A model generated the notes under the pieces. That model made no database searches. It was not told the origin of the DNA and saw only the letters and a program-made list of their open reading frames with translations. Shown here in pieces: positions 6,236-6,485 of a stretch of 6,485 nucleotides of DNA. The translations under genes were made by a program, and so were the position numbers. Positions within the stretch are counted from its first letter, which is position 1. Each line of letters starts with the position of its first letter. The DNA is from an uncultured Propionibacteriaceae bacterium (GTDB taxonomy: Bacteria > Actinomycetota > Actinomycetes > Propionibacteriales > Propionibacteriaceae), in assembly GCA_936941515.1 (NCBI GenBank), contig CAKZJI010000257.1, positions 1-6,485 of the forward strand, read 5' to 3'.

Positions 6236-6485
6236 ATGTCCAACAGTTCACAAGCCTCCGCCAAGGCGAGTTCGCTCGTCATCTGCAGCGCCGTTGTCGC
6301 CGCCGTTGGCGGCCTGATCTTCGGTTTCGATACCGCTGTCATCTCTGGGGCCAACGAAGCGCTCAAAAAGGAATTCATGCTCGATGACGGGGGTCTCGGC
6401 GCCACCGTCGCCATCGCCACCATCGGCACCATCGTCGGCGCGCTCGTCGGTGGTGTCGTCGGGGGTGTGGACCTCGGAGATGGAC
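6236..6485 (+). CDS. Sugar-porter-type MFS transporter, N-terminal part only
   Basis: The first 83 codons of an integral membrane sugar transporter; the gene runs off the window end. It begins MSNSSQASAKAS, then a first membrane segment (about 13-31) ending in the sugar-porter hallmark GGLIFGFDTAVISGA (25-39), where D32 matches the conserved TM1 Asp that proton-coupled members use. A short hydrophilic stretch (40-53, NEALKKEFMLDDGG) and a second Gly/Ala/Val-rich segment (54-77) follow. ATG chosen for the AAGGAG 5 bases upstream and the usual short cytoplasmic lead. Family knowledge predicts 12 segments, ~450-490 residues and proton-linked monosaccharide or polyol uptake; the substrate cannot be told. 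After the second segment the frame reads VDLGDG rather than the expected D-R-x-G-R-R loop, so a frameshift near the edge is possible. It appears unrelated to the BREX operon. Confidence 0.85.
   Translation, partial: MSNSSQASAKASSLVICSAVVAAVGGLIFGFDTAVISGANEALKKEFMLDDGGLGATVAIATIGTIVGALVGGVVGGVDLGDG

Overview
The window is high-GC DNA with strong Shine-Dalgarno sites and GC-rich codon choice. Together with the kind of BREX, insertion sequence and dispersed repeats present, this points to an actinobacterium (Actinomycetota). I cannot name a genus from the sequence alone.

Layout. (1) Positions 1-3975 are the 3' end of a type 1 BREX phage-defence operon on the + strand. It holds the C-terminal ~612 codons of the phosphatase-like gene pglZ, then, 15 bp later, a complete 706-codon brxL. 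pglZ followed by brxL is the standard end of a type 1 BREX operon, so brxA, brxB, brxC and pglX should lie to the left of the window. (2) Positions 3976-4252 hold no convincing intact gene: a reading frame that overlaps the brxL stop but ends after nine codons, then two repeat units. (3) Positions 4253-5880 are a complete but dead insertion sequence of the IS1634 type (IS4 superfamily). It is bounded by perfect 15-bp inverted repeats, and its transposase on the - strand is broken by three frameshifts and two TGG-to-TGA changes. (4) Positions 5881-5986 carry two more units of the same actinobacterial-type hairpin repeat, so the insertion sequence sits inside a small array with a period of about 60 bp. 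(5) Positions 5987-6235 are a promoter/leader region with a small operator-like palindrome. (6) From 6236 to the window end runs the start of a sugar-porter-type major facilitator transporter.

How the parts relate. PglZ and BrxL work with the upstream BREX proteins to block phage replication while methylation marks self DNA. The BrxL here ends in a MIT_C-type (phospholipase-D-like fold) domain rather than a Lon protease domain, which is the most interesting molecular point in the window. The insertion sequence, repeats and remnant mark the junction between the defence operon and an apparently unrelated sugar-uptake locus, consistent with a defence island boundary. I found no convincing wholly new system: the defence genes belong to a described system, with a variant effector architecture.
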